Both the position numbers and the translations under genes were made by a program. A model generated the notes under the pieces. It was given only the letters and a program-made list of their open reading frames with translations. It made no database searches and was not told the origin of the DNA. Below, one piece after another: positions 7,780 through 15,962 of a stretch of 64,000 bases of DNA. Source of the stretch: Bacillota bacterium (GTDB taxonomy: Bacteria > Bacillota > Clostridia > Christensenellales > UMGS416); NCBI GenBank assembly GCA_023421955.1, contig JAEZSE010000045.1:1-64000 (forward strand). The letters are read 5' to 3'. Within the stretch, counting starts at the first letter, position 1, and each line of letters starts with the position of its first letter.

Positions 7780-8400
7780 TTGGAGCTGAACGAAACCTGG
7801 GAGCAATACCTGAAAGACAACGGCGCGGAGTTTGTTTATTTTGTGGACGCTTCCGCATTGCCGGGCGAAGCCGCCAGCGAGTATGCTTGCGCCGTCCTGT
7901 TTGGCAAAGCGCTGTCCAGGGAGTATCTCAATGACCTCAGAGCCGATCGGAAGCCAAAGCGGAACGAGATGGCCTCAGCCGAGCGCAAGATGGATGCCCT
8001 CGCCGACAAACTGGCCGAACGGCTGGAAGCCGAAGGATACAAAAGCGCTTCGAAGATGAAAATCGTCCGGCTGCCGCACAAAACGGTCGCGCTCAGGGCC
8101 GGATTGGGCTTTATCGGCAAGAACAACCTGCTGGTCAACGAGCAAGTTGGCTGCGCGCTGATCCTGGGCAAGGTGCTGACCACAGCCCCCTTTAAAACTA
8201 TGATCACAGCTCCTATGGCCCCGCAATGCGGTGATTGCAGCGCCTGCGTGGATGCGTGCCCAACCAACGCCCTGCACGGCAAAACATGGAGCGTCACCAC
8301 CAGCCGGGAGGAGATATTGGATCGGAAGCTTTGCACCCTTTGCCTGAAGTGCATGGCCTGGTGCCCGTATACGGAGAGATACGCTGATCAGGCGACGTGA
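7780..8400 (+). CDS. Short QueG-like 4Fe-4S protein
   Basis: The 206-residue protein ends with two ferredoxin motifs, CGDCSACVDACP and CTLCLKCMAWCP, both C-x2-C-x2-C-x3-CP, enough for two 4Fe-4S clusters. The central RLPHKTVALRAGLGFIGKNNLLV matches the conserved region of epoxyqueuosine reductase QueG. QueG is usually about 350-400 residues with a cobalamin domain, so this is a shortened paralogue of the QueG-like group often seen in clostridia and probably not the tRNA-modifying enzyme itself. TTG 7780 is chosen because AAAGGAGATC lies just upstream. Confidence 0.8.
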   Translation: MELNETWEQYLKDNGAEFVYFVDASALPGEAASEYACAVLFGKALSREYLNDLRADRKPKRNEMASAERKMDALADKLAERLEAEGYKSASKMKIVRLPHKTVALRAGLGFIGKNNLLVNEQVGCALILGKVLTTAPFKTMITAPMAPQCGDCSACVDACPTNALHGKTWSVTTSREEILDRKLCTLCLKCMAWCPYTERYADQAT

Positions 8401-8501
8401 ATTTTTGTTCGGCCAGGGCGTTGGATGGGGCTGGAGGTGGCGGCATCATGCCCCCCCACCCGCAAGAGAATCAAGAAACAGCGGCCGGTGTGGAGGCGGA
8501 G

Positions 8502-9266
8502 ATGGATTTCAGAAAAGTGTTTGACAGCATCCCCGAGCAGTTCGATCAGTGGAGGCCGCGCTATTGCGAGGAGCTGTTTGCCGACCTGATTGCTTATGCA
8601 CAGCTCGACTCCGGCAAGACCGTGCTGGAAGTTGGCCCCGGCACAGGCCAGGCCACCGAGCCTGTGTTGAAGACTGGCTGCTCCTATCTGGCCATTGAGC
8701 TGGGCGAGAACTTCACGGAGTTTATGAAGCAGAGGTTTGCGTCTTACCGCAATTTCAGCATTGTGAATGCGGACTTTGAGACGTATGAGTTTGGGGAGAG
8801 CCACTTTGATTTGATGTATTCCGCGGCGGCGTTTCAATGGATCCCCGAGCAGATCGGCTACACAAAGGCATACCACATGCTCAAAAGCGGCGGGGCCTTT
8901 GCGATGTTCATGATGCGGCACGACCCGCGCCCCGGCGGCGGATACACCGACGAACCCCTGTATTCCAGGATACAGGAGGTATACGCCCAATATTTCCGCC
9001 CCGAAACACCCTATACGTGTAGCCTGGATTACGATGCCCGCGGGAAGTATGGGTTCACAGATTTGGAATGCCGTACTTATCATAAGACCAGGGAATACAA
9101 TGCCGACGACTATGTTTCCCTGATCGGCACCCATTCCGATCATTTGACGCTGCAGGAGCCATACCGCTCCAAGTTTTATGACGGCATCCGGGATGTTATA
9201 TTGAGTGCCGACAACAAGATCACACTTTATGACAAGATCACATTATATCTGGCGAGGAAACCATGA
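8502..9266 (+). CDS. Class I SAM-dependent methyltransferase
   Basis: The protein is 254 residues from ATG 8502, preferred because GGAGG at 8492-8496 precedes it; the longer open frame from 8397 covers a proline-rich stretch with no ribosome site. SAM motif I is VLEVGPGTGQAT, followed by YLAIELGENF and FDLMYSAAAFQWIPE, as in the UbiE/Tam-like group. The substrate is unknown. Its last four bases overlap the next gene (ATGA), so the two are translationally coupled. Confidence 0.85.
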   Translation: MDFRKVFDSIPEQFDQWRPRYCEELFADLIAYAQLDSGKTVLEVGPGTGQATEPVLKTGCSYLAIELGENFTEFMKQRFASYRNFSIVNADFETYEFGESHFDLMYSAAAFQWIPEQIGYTKAYHMLKSGGAFAMFMMRHDPRPGGGYTDEPLYSRIQEVYAQYFRPETPYTCSLDYDARGKYGFTDLECRTYHKTREYNADDYVSLIGTHSDHLTLQEPYRSKFYDGIRDVILSADNKITLYDKITLYLARKP

Positions 9267-9775
9267 CTGCGCGGCTTGAGCAAAGCCAATTGGATGGCTA
9301 TGAGTTTGTGTTGGCAGAGCATGCGGATATCCCCGAAATCGTAGAGGTTTATCATAGCCTGGTGGGCACCCCTGGGTGCACGTGGGACTCTGAATATCCA
9401 AGCAGAAAGATGGCGGAACTGGATGTTGGCAGCAACTCGCTGTATGTTCTGAAAAAGGACGGCAGGATCGTCGCTGTGGCGTCGGCGGGCGACTTTCAAG
9501 AGCTGGGGCATTTGCAATGGTCGCCGGAAAAGCCCTGCGAACTGGCCAGGATCGGCGTGTTGCCAACGATGCAAGGGCGTGGGATCGGATCGGTCATTCT
9601 TCAGAAGATCATTGAGGCGGCAAAACAAAAAGGGTATGACGGCATACGGATGCTGGTGAGCAAAACCAACCCCGCGGCCCTGGCGATGTATGAGAAAAAT
9701 GGGTTTGCACGCTGCGGCGAGGCTTTCATGTTCGGGAGGGATTTTTACTGTTACCAGATGAAATTTGCCCTGTAA
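9263..9775 (+). CDS. GNAT-family N-acetyltransferase
   Basis: The 170-residue protein is a complete GNAT. Acetyl-CoA motif A reads LARIGVLPTMQGRGIGSVILQKII, with the QGRGIG loop intact, and NPAALAMYEKNGF is motif B. It overlaps the methyltransferase by four bases. The N-terminal EIVEVYHSLVGTPGCTWDSEYP resembles GNATs annotated as small-molecule or protein N-acetylases. The substrate is not predictable. Confidence 0.85.
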   Translation: MTARLEQSQLDGYEFVLAEHADIPEIVEVYHSLVGTPGCTWDSEYPSRKMAELDVGSNSLYVLKKDGRIVAVASAGDFQELGHLQWSPEKPCELARIGVLPTMQGRGIGSVILQKIIEAAKQKGYDGIRMLVSKTNPAALAMYEKNGFARCGEAFMFGRDFYCYQMKFAL

Positions 9776-9807
9776 GATCTCGGCATTAACACTTGCGGAG
9801 GTTTGGA

Positions 9808-10395
9808 TTGAAAAACAACATTATTATCGCCGGTGTGCCCCGCGCTGGCAAAAGCACAATTTCGCACATATTATCAAGAAAATTTGGATATCAGCATGTT
9901 AGTATGGATGCAATCTGTGCCGGATTCGAACGGGTATTCCCAGAATTAGGAATCAACACCTCTGCGGATTTGCCTTCGTTTGAAATCCTACACAATATCA
10001 GCGGAAAAATTGCACCGTTCATCAAAGCCATGATGGACAGTGGCGAATATGATGAGTTTCAACCCGGCATGGTCATGGATGTGTATCATTTATTGCCAGA
10101 AGACTATATGAGATATTTAGCCGGTGGAAATTGTGAGATTTTCTATTTCATTACTTCCGATGTAACGCCTGAAGAGCGCTTTTCTATCATGAGAACTTTT
10201 GATATGGATAAAGATTGGACTGCTTATCAGTCGGATGAAGAGTTGCGGAAAGGATGCGCGGAGCTGATTGAAGAAAGCATATTCTTTAAGGAACAATGCA
10301 TTAAGTGTAATTTGCCCTATTATGAGACAGCGAAGGATAGAGACAAAGTATTTGAACTCTTCATTCAGCAATTCTCAACAAAACTCCAGGACTAA
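9808..10395 (+). CDS. P-loop nucleotide kinase-like protein
   Basis: From a TTG start at 9808 (GCGGAGG at 9795-9801) the protein is 195 residues. It opens with the Walker A sequence GVPRAGKST near residues 8-16, immediately after a beta strand NIIIA. The rest resembles small P-loop kinases (ISHILSRKFGYQHVSMDAICAGFERVF), with a lid-like segment TSDVTPEERFSIMRTFD. The acceptor substrate is unknown. The gene is AT-rich compared with the preceding pair. Confidence 0.7.
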   Translation: MKNNIIIAGVPRAGKSTISHILSRKFGYQHVSMDAICAGFERVFPELGINTSADLPSFEILHNISGKIAPFIKAMMDSGEYDEFQPGMVMDVYHLLPEDYMRYLAGGNCEIFYFITSDVTPEERFSIMRTFDMDKDWTAYQSDEELRKGCAELIEESIFFKEQCIKCNLPYYETAKDRDKVFELFIQQFSTKLQD

Positions 10396-10418
10396 GCAAA
10401 CAACAATACAGTTGGATG

Positions 10419-10440
10419 CCGCTCCGGCAGGAGCGGCAGG
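10419..10440. terminator. Bidirectional hairpin between convergent genes
   Basis: TGCCGCTCC GGCA GGAGCGGCA is a perfect stem between the converging ends of the kinase and the HTH regulator. It lacks T runs, so its role as terminator is inferred from position. Confidence 0.5.
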
Positions 10441-10453
10441 GGGAGTTTGCGGT

Positions 10454-11707
10454 CTACGCAACAAACCCAACTGCCTTCATCACATCACTGACCGCATCTC
10501 TGAAGATTTCATTGCAGCGGATGAGAATGTCCATGACCATTTTAGCCTTTTCTGCGTCCGGCTCCGTGTGCTTGGGGTCGTTCCAGGAGATGTTGATGAT
10601 TTCCCAGGAATGCTCCTTGAGCATCTGATAACGGCTGATTGCAGAGTTGATGCTTTGTTGGTCGATGTCCTTGATAAACTCTTTGCACATGGTCAGGAAC
10701 TGATAGGTGCTCAGATGGCTTTCGTGCAGGATGCATTGCTGCGGGTAAAGGCCTTCCATGGTGCCGCCCTGAAGGAAGCTGATGTAGGTGCTATATCCGG
10801 CAGAACCATAGCCCATGAACCGCCGGAAGGAATCCGGCGTTTCCTTGCTCACAAACTCCTGATGAGCCCACTTCCCGGTCATCATCAGGCAATAATTCCG
10901 CAGTGCGTTTCTGCATGCGTCCTCAATGGAGAGCCGGTGCTCCAGGCGATGCAACAGCAACAGCTCCATGTCCGGTTTCAGCCAGTGGTCCATCGTTTCC
11001 ATTTCATAAGGATTCATATTGCAGTTGGTTTCATCCTGGCCTTCTATGAACGCATGCGCACGGATTATCTGCCCGTCTCCGATGATGCCGGTGACAAACA
11101 GAAAGGCCGCGTTGTTCGTTTTGTCCTGGAGTAGCACGGGTAACCCCTTCCGGATCTGCGACCGCAGGATCGCCACCACTTCCTCAAACGGCTTTTCATT
11201 GGTCGAAACCAGTTGATAATCCAGGCCATAGATCCGGAAGCAGTCATGAATGAACTCGGCGTTGTAGTGGGAAAACCCGAAGGCCATCGTTGACAGCCCG
11301 GCTTGCAGGAAATACTCCTGGTCGTCATTGACCTGATGGTTGTTGAAATTGCGCCGCTCCTCCAGGCCCAGAAAGAGTTTCAGCGCGGTCATGACCGCTG
11401 GAAAGGCCATGCTCCGCGGCCACCACGCGCCGGAATATGGGTCCACATCCGCATAGGGCAGCAGCATGTGCACATAGTTGGGCGCGATTACGCTGGTATG
11501 CTCAGGGTTCAGGATGCTGTCAGCCGTGCAGCGCAACGTCTGGCATAGCAATGCCAGCATGGCCACCTCGGGCATTGCGTTGCCGTTTTCCCATTTGCTG
11601 ACCGCCTGCGGGCTCACACCCATTTGTTCGGCCAGCTCTTCCTGTGTCAAACCCTTTTCCCTGCGAAGGGCAGCAATTCTCTGTCCTGCTTTGGTTGCGT
11701 TGAACAT
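10454..11707 (-). CDS. XRE-family regulator with C-terminal sensor domain
   Basis: The 417-residue protein starts at the ATG at 11707 on the minus strand, behind AAAGGGGTG; an ATG 21 bases upstream has no ribosome site. Residues 1-70 are an XRE/Cro helix-turn-helix (IAALRREKGLTQEELAEQMG, SPQAVSKWENG). The remaining 340 residues contain GLPVLLQDK...FVTGIIGDG, comparable with GIPVIGKG...IIGYENDG of the AraC-type regulator at 6086. This suggests one ligand-sensing fold joined to two different DNA-binding heads. Target unknown; the divergent S51 peptidase gene is a candidate. Confidence 0.75.
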   Translation of the reverse strand: MFNATKAGQRIAALRREKGLTQEELAEQMGVSPQAVSKWENGNAMPEVAMLALLCQTLRCTADSILNPEHTSVIAPNYVHMLLPYADVDPYSGAWWPRSMAFPAVMTALKLFLGLEERRNFNNHQVNDDQEYFLQAGLSTMAFGFSHYNAEFIHDCFRIYGLDYQLVSTNEKPFEEVVAILRSQIRKGLPVLLQDKTNNAAFLFVTGIIGDGQIIRAHAFIEGQDETNCNMNPYEMETMDHWLKPDMELLLLHRLEHRLSIEDACRNALRNYCLMMTGKWAHQEFVSKETPDSFRRFMGYGSAGYSTYISFLQGGTMEGLYPQQCILHESHLSTYQFLTMCKEFIKDIDQQSINSAISRYQMLKEHSWEIINISWNDPKHTEPDAEKAKMVMDILIRCNEIFRDAVSDVMKAVGFVA

Positions 11708-11854
11708 GGTGCGGCACCCCTTTCCCATGCCGATAGTGTATCATAAAGATTGTGAGAGTCCATGCATAACAGGTTGTTTTTTGTGGATGAACTCAACCTG
11801 AGGTTGAATACCACAAGAAGGGCTGGCCCACTATTCCGGGCAACTGGGTTTGTG

Positions 11855-11860
11855 TATAAT
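11855..11860 (+). promoter_or_regulatory. Possible -10 element for the S51-type gene
   Basis: GTGTATAATTCCTATA at 11852-11867 is a consensus -10 hexamer; no good -35 box lies 16-18 bases upstream, so an activator may be needed. It resembles the -10 region of the dispersed promoters. Confidence 0.4.
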
Positions 11861-11918
11861 TCCTATAGTATGTAACATGATTGCTCATTCAGATAGATTA
11901 TTGTTTTGGAGTAACACA

Positions 11919-12524
11919 ATGGTTATTTTGACTTCCAATGGGTTGTCATCACAACAGCTAATTGATGAAACTAAAAAGTATATCAAAAATGATATGAAGA
12001 CAGCAGCGATGATAACGACAGCTTCTGAATATAAAGAGAAGGATCACAATGTTCCAAGGTTAACCAGCGAGCTGGAAGCTCTAGGACTTCTTGTCGAATA
12101 TTTTGACATCGACAACAAACCGGCAGCATTGCTGATAAATTATGATGTTATTCTTATACTTGGTGGTAATCCTTTCTATTTGCTTAAGCGGTTCAGGGAA
12201 GAGAATTGTAAACAGATTTTTGAAGAGATTAAGGATCACAAGCTCATTATCGGGATTAGTGCTGGTACTTTTGTTCTACAAGACTCCATTAATCTGGTAG
12301 CGCAGTATAGTCCTGAGATGAATCAGGGCATAAACCTTACCGACCTTAAAGGGTTGGGATTGGTAAATATTGAAGTCTTGCCACATTATTCAAGATATTT
12401 ATCCAGATTTGAAAGATTCGAAGAACGGGCGCAAGAATACGAGCTGGCGTATAGATGCAAAATAGTTCGTCTAAATGATGGTCAAGGAATCTTTGTTTTT
12501 GATGACAACGTCTACGTGGTTTGA
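11919..12524 (+). CDS. Peptidase S51 (dipeptidase E-like) family protein
   Basis: From ATG 11919 the protein has 201 residues. The nucleophile motif GISAGT is present, with the upstream LILGGNPFYLLKRF that forms the oxyanion part in peptidase S51, and LPHYSRYL supplies a histidine. The family cleaves Asp-X dipeptides or acts as a cyanophycinase-type enzyme. The length suits the small Gram-positive members of the family. AT-rich and alone, between the divergent regulator and the CorC gene. Confidence 0.8.
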   Translation: MVILTSNGLSSQQLIDETKKYIKNDMKTAAMITTASEYKEKDHNVPRLTSELEALGLLVEYFDIDNKPAALLINYDVILILGGNPFYLLKRFREENCKQIFEEIKDHKLIIGISAGTFVLQDSINLVAQYSPEMNQGINLTDLKGLGLVNIEVLPHYSRYLSRFERFEERAQEYELAYRCKIVRLNDGQGIFVFDDNVYVV

Positions 12525-12663
12525 TTTCAGGGCCTTTGGCATATGCAGGTTATGTAAATTCTTCCATAGAGTATAGACATTATGAGGATGGGAATTGCGT
12601 TTCTGTATGTATTCACATATAATAAACCATACTATAAATGATCCCTGAAATGGAGGCACCCCC

Positions 12664-14004
12664 TTGGACGATCCGCTCCCTAGTCAATTGCTGCTGCAAT
12701 TTGGTTTGATACTTCTCAATGCTTTTTTTGCCTGTACGGAAATTGCCGTTATCTCTTTGAATGACGCAAAACTGAAACGGGATGCCGAGGCCGGAAACAA
12801 GAAGGCCCAGCTTTTGGTGCGCCTGACCGGCCAGCCGGCCCGCTTTTTGGCCACCATCCAGGTGGGCATCACTTTTGCCGGCTTTTTGGGCAGCGCCTTT
12901 GCCGCCGACAACTTCTCCGACCGGCTGACCAAGTGGCTGGTGGAAATCGGCGTGACGCTGCCTACCGCCACGCTGGACACGATCTCGGTCATTGTAATCA
13001 CGGTGGTGCTGTCCTTCTTCACACTGGTGCTGGGCGAGCTTGTGCCCAAGCGTATCGCGATGAAGAAGGCCGAGCCTATCGCAAAAGCCGTGGGCGGCAT
13101 CATCTATTTCCTTTCCAAGGTTGCAGCACCGGCGGTGTGGCTGCTCACGGTCTCCACCAACGGCATCCTGCGCTTGCTGCGGATGAACCCCAACGCCGAA
13201 GAAGACAACGTGACCGAGGAAGAGATCCGCATCATGGTGGACCTGGGCGAGGAGAAGGGGGCCATCGCGCCGGAGGAAGGCGAGATGATCGACAACGTGC
13301 TGGAGCTTGCCAACAAGTCCGCCGTGGAGATCATGACACACCGCACTGACATGACCGTGCTGTGGATGGAAGACCCCGATGAAATTTGGGAAGACACCAT
13401 CTGCGCGAGCGGCTACTCCCGCTTCCCGGTGTGCGGCGAGAGCATGGACGACATCGTGGGCGTGCTGCATGTGCGCGACTTCTTCTGCGGCGCCCGCAAC
13501 GGCAAGCCCCGCGACCGCCACGAGATGCTGAACACGGCGCTGTTTGTGCCGGAGACGGTCTCCGCCGACGTGCTCTTTCGCGAGATGAAGAAGCGCCGTA
13601 GCCACATGGCCGTGGTGGTGGATGAATATGGCGGCACCAGCGGCGTGATCACGCTGGAAGACCTGCTGGAGCAGATCGTGGGCGACATTGAGGATGAACA
13701 CGACACCGAGGAACCGGACATCCAGACACTGGGCGAGAAGCACTGGCGGGTGCGCGGCACGATCAGCGTGGAGCAATTCGCTGAGGAGATGGGCGTGGCC
13801 TTCCCCGAGGGCGAGTATGAAACGCTGGGTGGCCTGATCTATGCGCAGATGAACAGCATCCCCGACGACGGCTCCCAGCCGGAGCTGGATTTGGCCGGGC
13901 TGCATTTGAAGGTGGATGAAATCGCCGACCACCGCATTGAGTGGGTGGATGTGACGGTGATTGAACAGCAGGAAGAGGAAGACGGGGAGAAGGGAACTGA
14001 GTAA
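12664..14004 (+). CDS. CNNM/CorC-HlyC family membrane protein
   Basis: The 446-residue protein has an N-terminal DUF21/CNNM transmembrane region (residues 1-190, with LLQFGLILLNAFFACTEIAVISL as the first segment), a CBS-domain pair (MTHRTDMTVLWMEDP... and MAVVVDEYGGTSGVITLEDLLEQIVGDIEDEHD, about 215-345), and a C-terminal CorC_HlyC domain (from WRVRGTISVEQFAEEMG). The family takes part in Mg2+/Co2+ handling; hemolysin is a historical label. The start is TTG behind TGGAGGC. It is a normal chromosomal gene that marks the end of the accessory island. Confidence 0.9.
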   Translation: MDDPLPSQLLLQFGLILLNAFFACTEIAVISLNDAKLKRDAEAGNKKAQLLVRLTGQPARFLATIQVGITFAGFLGSAFAADNFSDRLTKWLVEIGVTLPTATLDTISVIVITVVLSFFTLVLGELVPKRIAMKKAEPIAKAVGGIIYFLSKVAAPAVWLLTVSTNGILRLLRMNPNAEEDNVTEEEIRIMVDLGEEKGAIAPEEGEMIDNVLELANKSAVEIMTHRTDMTVLWMEDPDEIWEDTICASGYSRFPVCGESMDDIVGVLHVRDFFCGARNGKPRDRHEMLNTALFVPETVSADVLFREMKKRRSHMAVVVDEYGGTSGVITLEDLLEQIVGDIEDEHDTEEPDIQTLGEKHWRVRGTISVEQFAEEMGVAFPEGEYETLGGLIYAQMNSIPDDGSQPELDLAGLHLKVDEIADHRIEWVDVTVIEQQEEEDGEKGTE

Positions 14005-14052
14005 GGGCGATACTTTCTCGCAGGCTTTGTTTGTTGATATTGTTTAAGGGAT

Positions 14053-14166
14053 ACTCCCCCTGCCGCTTTGCGGCATCCCCCTCAAGAGGGGGACAAGTAG
14101 ATCTCTGTTCAGGGTTCTGCTTGCCTCCCTCCTGAGGGAGGTGCCCCGAAGGGGCGGAGGGAGTTT
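14053..14166. repeat. Palindromic intergenic repeats, two elements
   Basis: CTCCCCCTGCCGCTTTGCGG...CAAGAGGGGGACAAG is followed by CCTCCCTCCTGAGGGAGGTG...GGCGGAGGGAGTTTTTTG. The second element ends in a T run and may also terminate the corC-like transcript. Confidence 0.65.
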
Positions 14167-14208
14167 TTTGACCCTTGATCCAAATCAGTTAGTTTATTGA
14201 GGAATCCT

Positions 14209-14757
14209 ATGAATCCAGTGACCACCTCCGGCACCATCCCCCTTTCCACCGACCGCCTGCTGCTGCGCCGCTTCACCCTGGAAGACGCTGATGACATGCT
14301 GCGCCATTGGATTGCAGACCCCGAGGTGCAGCGCAACTACGGCGAACCCGTCTATCAGACGGAGCAGGCTGTGCGGGCGCTTCTGGCGCAGTGGATCAGC
14401 CGGTATGAGGATGGGGAGTTTTACCGCTGGGCGGTGGTGTGGAAGGAAACCAATGAATGCGTGGGGCAGATCGCCTTCTGCCGGGTTTATCCGGAGGAGA
14501 CCACCGCCGAAGTGGAATATTGCGTGGGCCGGGCGTTTCAAGGCCGGGGCATTGCCACCGAGGCCCTGCGGGCGGTGATTGACTATGCGCTGGGGGAGGC
14601 GGGCCTTACGAGGGTGGAGGCATTCCACCGGGCAGCCAACCCGGCCTCCGGCCGTGTGCTGCAAAAGGCTGGGATGGTATTGGCCTGCACGGTGCGGCGT
14701 TTTGAGCTGGCCGGGCACAAGCCGGAGCAGGAAATATGCTATCGGGCGGAGGGATAA
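14209..14757 (+). CDS. GNAT acetyltransferase, RimJ/RimL type
   Basis: From ATG 14209 (TTGAGG ribosome site) the protein is 182 residues. The opening TDRLLLRRFTLEDADDMLRHW is typical of the RimJ/RimL branch, and VEYCVGRAFQGRGIATEALRAVIDYA is an intact acetyl-CoA loop, followed by NPASGRVLQKAGM. Such enzymes acetylate ribosomal protein N-termini or small molecules; the target cannot be chosen. Confidence 0.85.
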   Translation: MNPVTTSGTIPLSTDRLLLRRFTLEDADDMLRHWIADPEVQRNYGEPVYQTEQAVRALLAQWISRYEDGEFYRWAVVWKETNECVGQIAFCRVYPEETTAEVEYCVGRAFQGRGIATEALRAVIDYALGEAGLTRVEAFHRAANPASGRVLQKAGMVLACTVRRFELAGHKPEQEICYRAEG

Positions 14758-14808
14758 TCAGGAAGATGTGCTTCTGTGCAGTGTAAGAAAGATGAAGGGA
14801 TATGCGCG

Positions 14809-15132
14809 ATGTATGACAAGCTGATCAAAAAGCACTTTCTTTTTTTACTGCAGCATAAGTTTCAAATGAAACTGTATGACAAGAATGCAGAAACTGAGGC
14901 ACATTTCCAATCTTCAACTTCTGCGATCAGTATTTTCATTCAAAGAGACCGTATGGAGGTGGTCGTCTCAAACAGGGGAGAACAAAGCAACCTGATTGTT
15001 TATTCAAAGATTGATCCAACTGAAAGAGCGGTGCTTCAACAGCAGATCGAAGCAACAAATACAGTCGAACAGAAATTCGCTGCTTATGGTTCATTTATCG
15101 CAAGGCATCTGGACAAAATCAATCACGCATAG
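14809..15132 (+). CDS. Small protein of unknown function
   Basis: The 107-residue protein starts at ATG 14809 behind GAAGGGA. It has no recognised motif. It looks like a small soluble alpha/beta protein (a strand-rich centre, ISIFIQRDRMEVVVSNRG, between two helices). It is AT-rich relative to the GNAT before it. Confidence 0.5.
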   Translation: MYDKLIKKHFLFLLQHKFQMKLYDKNAETEAHFQSSTSAISIFIQRDRMEVVVSNRGEQSNLIVYSKIDPTERAVLQQQIEATNTVEQKFAAYGSFIARHLDKINHA

Positions 15133-15468
15133 CAACAGGAAGCTGCTGTGCCATATCATTGCATCATATTCAGCAGTTTGCCACATAGTGGCTACAGCCT
15201 TTAGCACCTTTGAAACATATCGTTTTACGAATAATTTGAATGACAAAACGCAGTTGTTTTATCTTGTTGAAGTGTCACATGGATCACACTGAAAACCGGT
15301 GCCAGAGCAAGGATTTCAGAGAAAAACGGGCCTTTTTGAGAATCATAGCGGCCAATTGCGGCCAATGATGCCTTTTGCAGGATAACGCGAAACTGTGCAG
15401 ATTTTTTGAGCCATGCTTCCCTGCATGCCCAATCACAGCAAATTCATGTCGAATTTCCAATTTTTCAT
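15133..15468. other. Intergenic stretch without recognisable gene
   Basis: I see no open frame with a ribosome site, no RNA gene and no strong hairpin. It ends at the promoter of the polyamine cluster. Confidence 0.6.
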
Positions 15469-15497
15469 ATTGACGAACACCGTAGGTTATCCTATGA
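15469..15497 (+). promoter_or_regulatory. Sigma-A-like promoter of the polyamine cluster
   Basis: TTGACG, a 17-base spacer and TATGAT lie about 45 bases before the speD-like start codon, in an AT-rich context. Confidence 0.7.
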
Positions 15498-15542
15498 TAT
15501 GGGTCGTTATTCTGACTGACCAGGAGTGTGATAAGGCGAGGA

Positions 15543-15962
15543 ATGTCTGAAAGACTGAAGCTGCATGGTTTTAACAATCTCACGAAAACCCTTTCCTTCA
15601 ACATGTATGACCTCTGCTTTACCAGAACCGTGGAGGACCGGGACGCCTATATCAAATATATCGACGAAAGCTACAACGCAGAGAGGCTCACCGGCATCCT
15701 CGAGCATGTGACGCAAATCATCGGCGCCAATGTCGGCCTTTCGCCGGAGGCCGTTGTCGCCCATTTGGATAAAAGCCACATCACCGTGCACACCTATCCG
15801 GAAAAGACGTTCGAGCTGGACAATTACCTGTTTGGTTTCACCGAGAAGGAGATTCATCCAGGTGAGAGCAAGGAGATCGCAAGGAAACTCCGCCGCGAGA
15901 TGGACGAGATCTTCTACGGCAGAAATTTGCCAGGCGGCAACCAAGGATGGTGGAAAGAATGA
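15543..15962 (+). CDS. speD: Compact SpeD-like S-adenosylmethionine decarboxylase homologue
   Basis: From ATG 15543 the protein is 139 residues. Its start, LKLHGFNNLTKTLSFNMYD, and its HLDKSHITVHTYPE cleavage site (K77-S78) match the long E. coli-type SpeD of about 264 residues. The C-terminal RREMDEIFYGRN also matches the end of that family. By memory alignment, about 40 residues before the site and about 100 after it are absent. No cysteine follows the pyruvoyl serine, although a downstream catalytic Cys is conserved in the family. It may be inactive, a partner subunit, or changed in function. It heads the spermidine cluster and overlaps the next gene. GTG 15528 is an alternative start. Confidence 0.75.
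   Translation: MSERLKLHGFNNLTKTLSFNMYDLCFTRTVEDRDAYIKYIDESYNAERLTGILEHVTQIIGANVGLSPEAVVAHLDKSHITVHTYPEKTFELDNYLFGFTEKEIHPGESKEIARKLRREMDEIFYGRNLPGGNQGWWKE

Noticed and set aside
1..12600. Integron with attC sites behind the small accessory genes
   Set aside because: The repeats carry protein-coding tail relics and promoters, do not look like attC, and no integron integrase is visible.
12613..13932. Long minus-strand frame opposite the CorC gene
   Set aside because: It is a shadow of GC-rich codon use, rich in His, Arg and Gly, with no domain. The plus strand carries the clear CBS and CorC domains.
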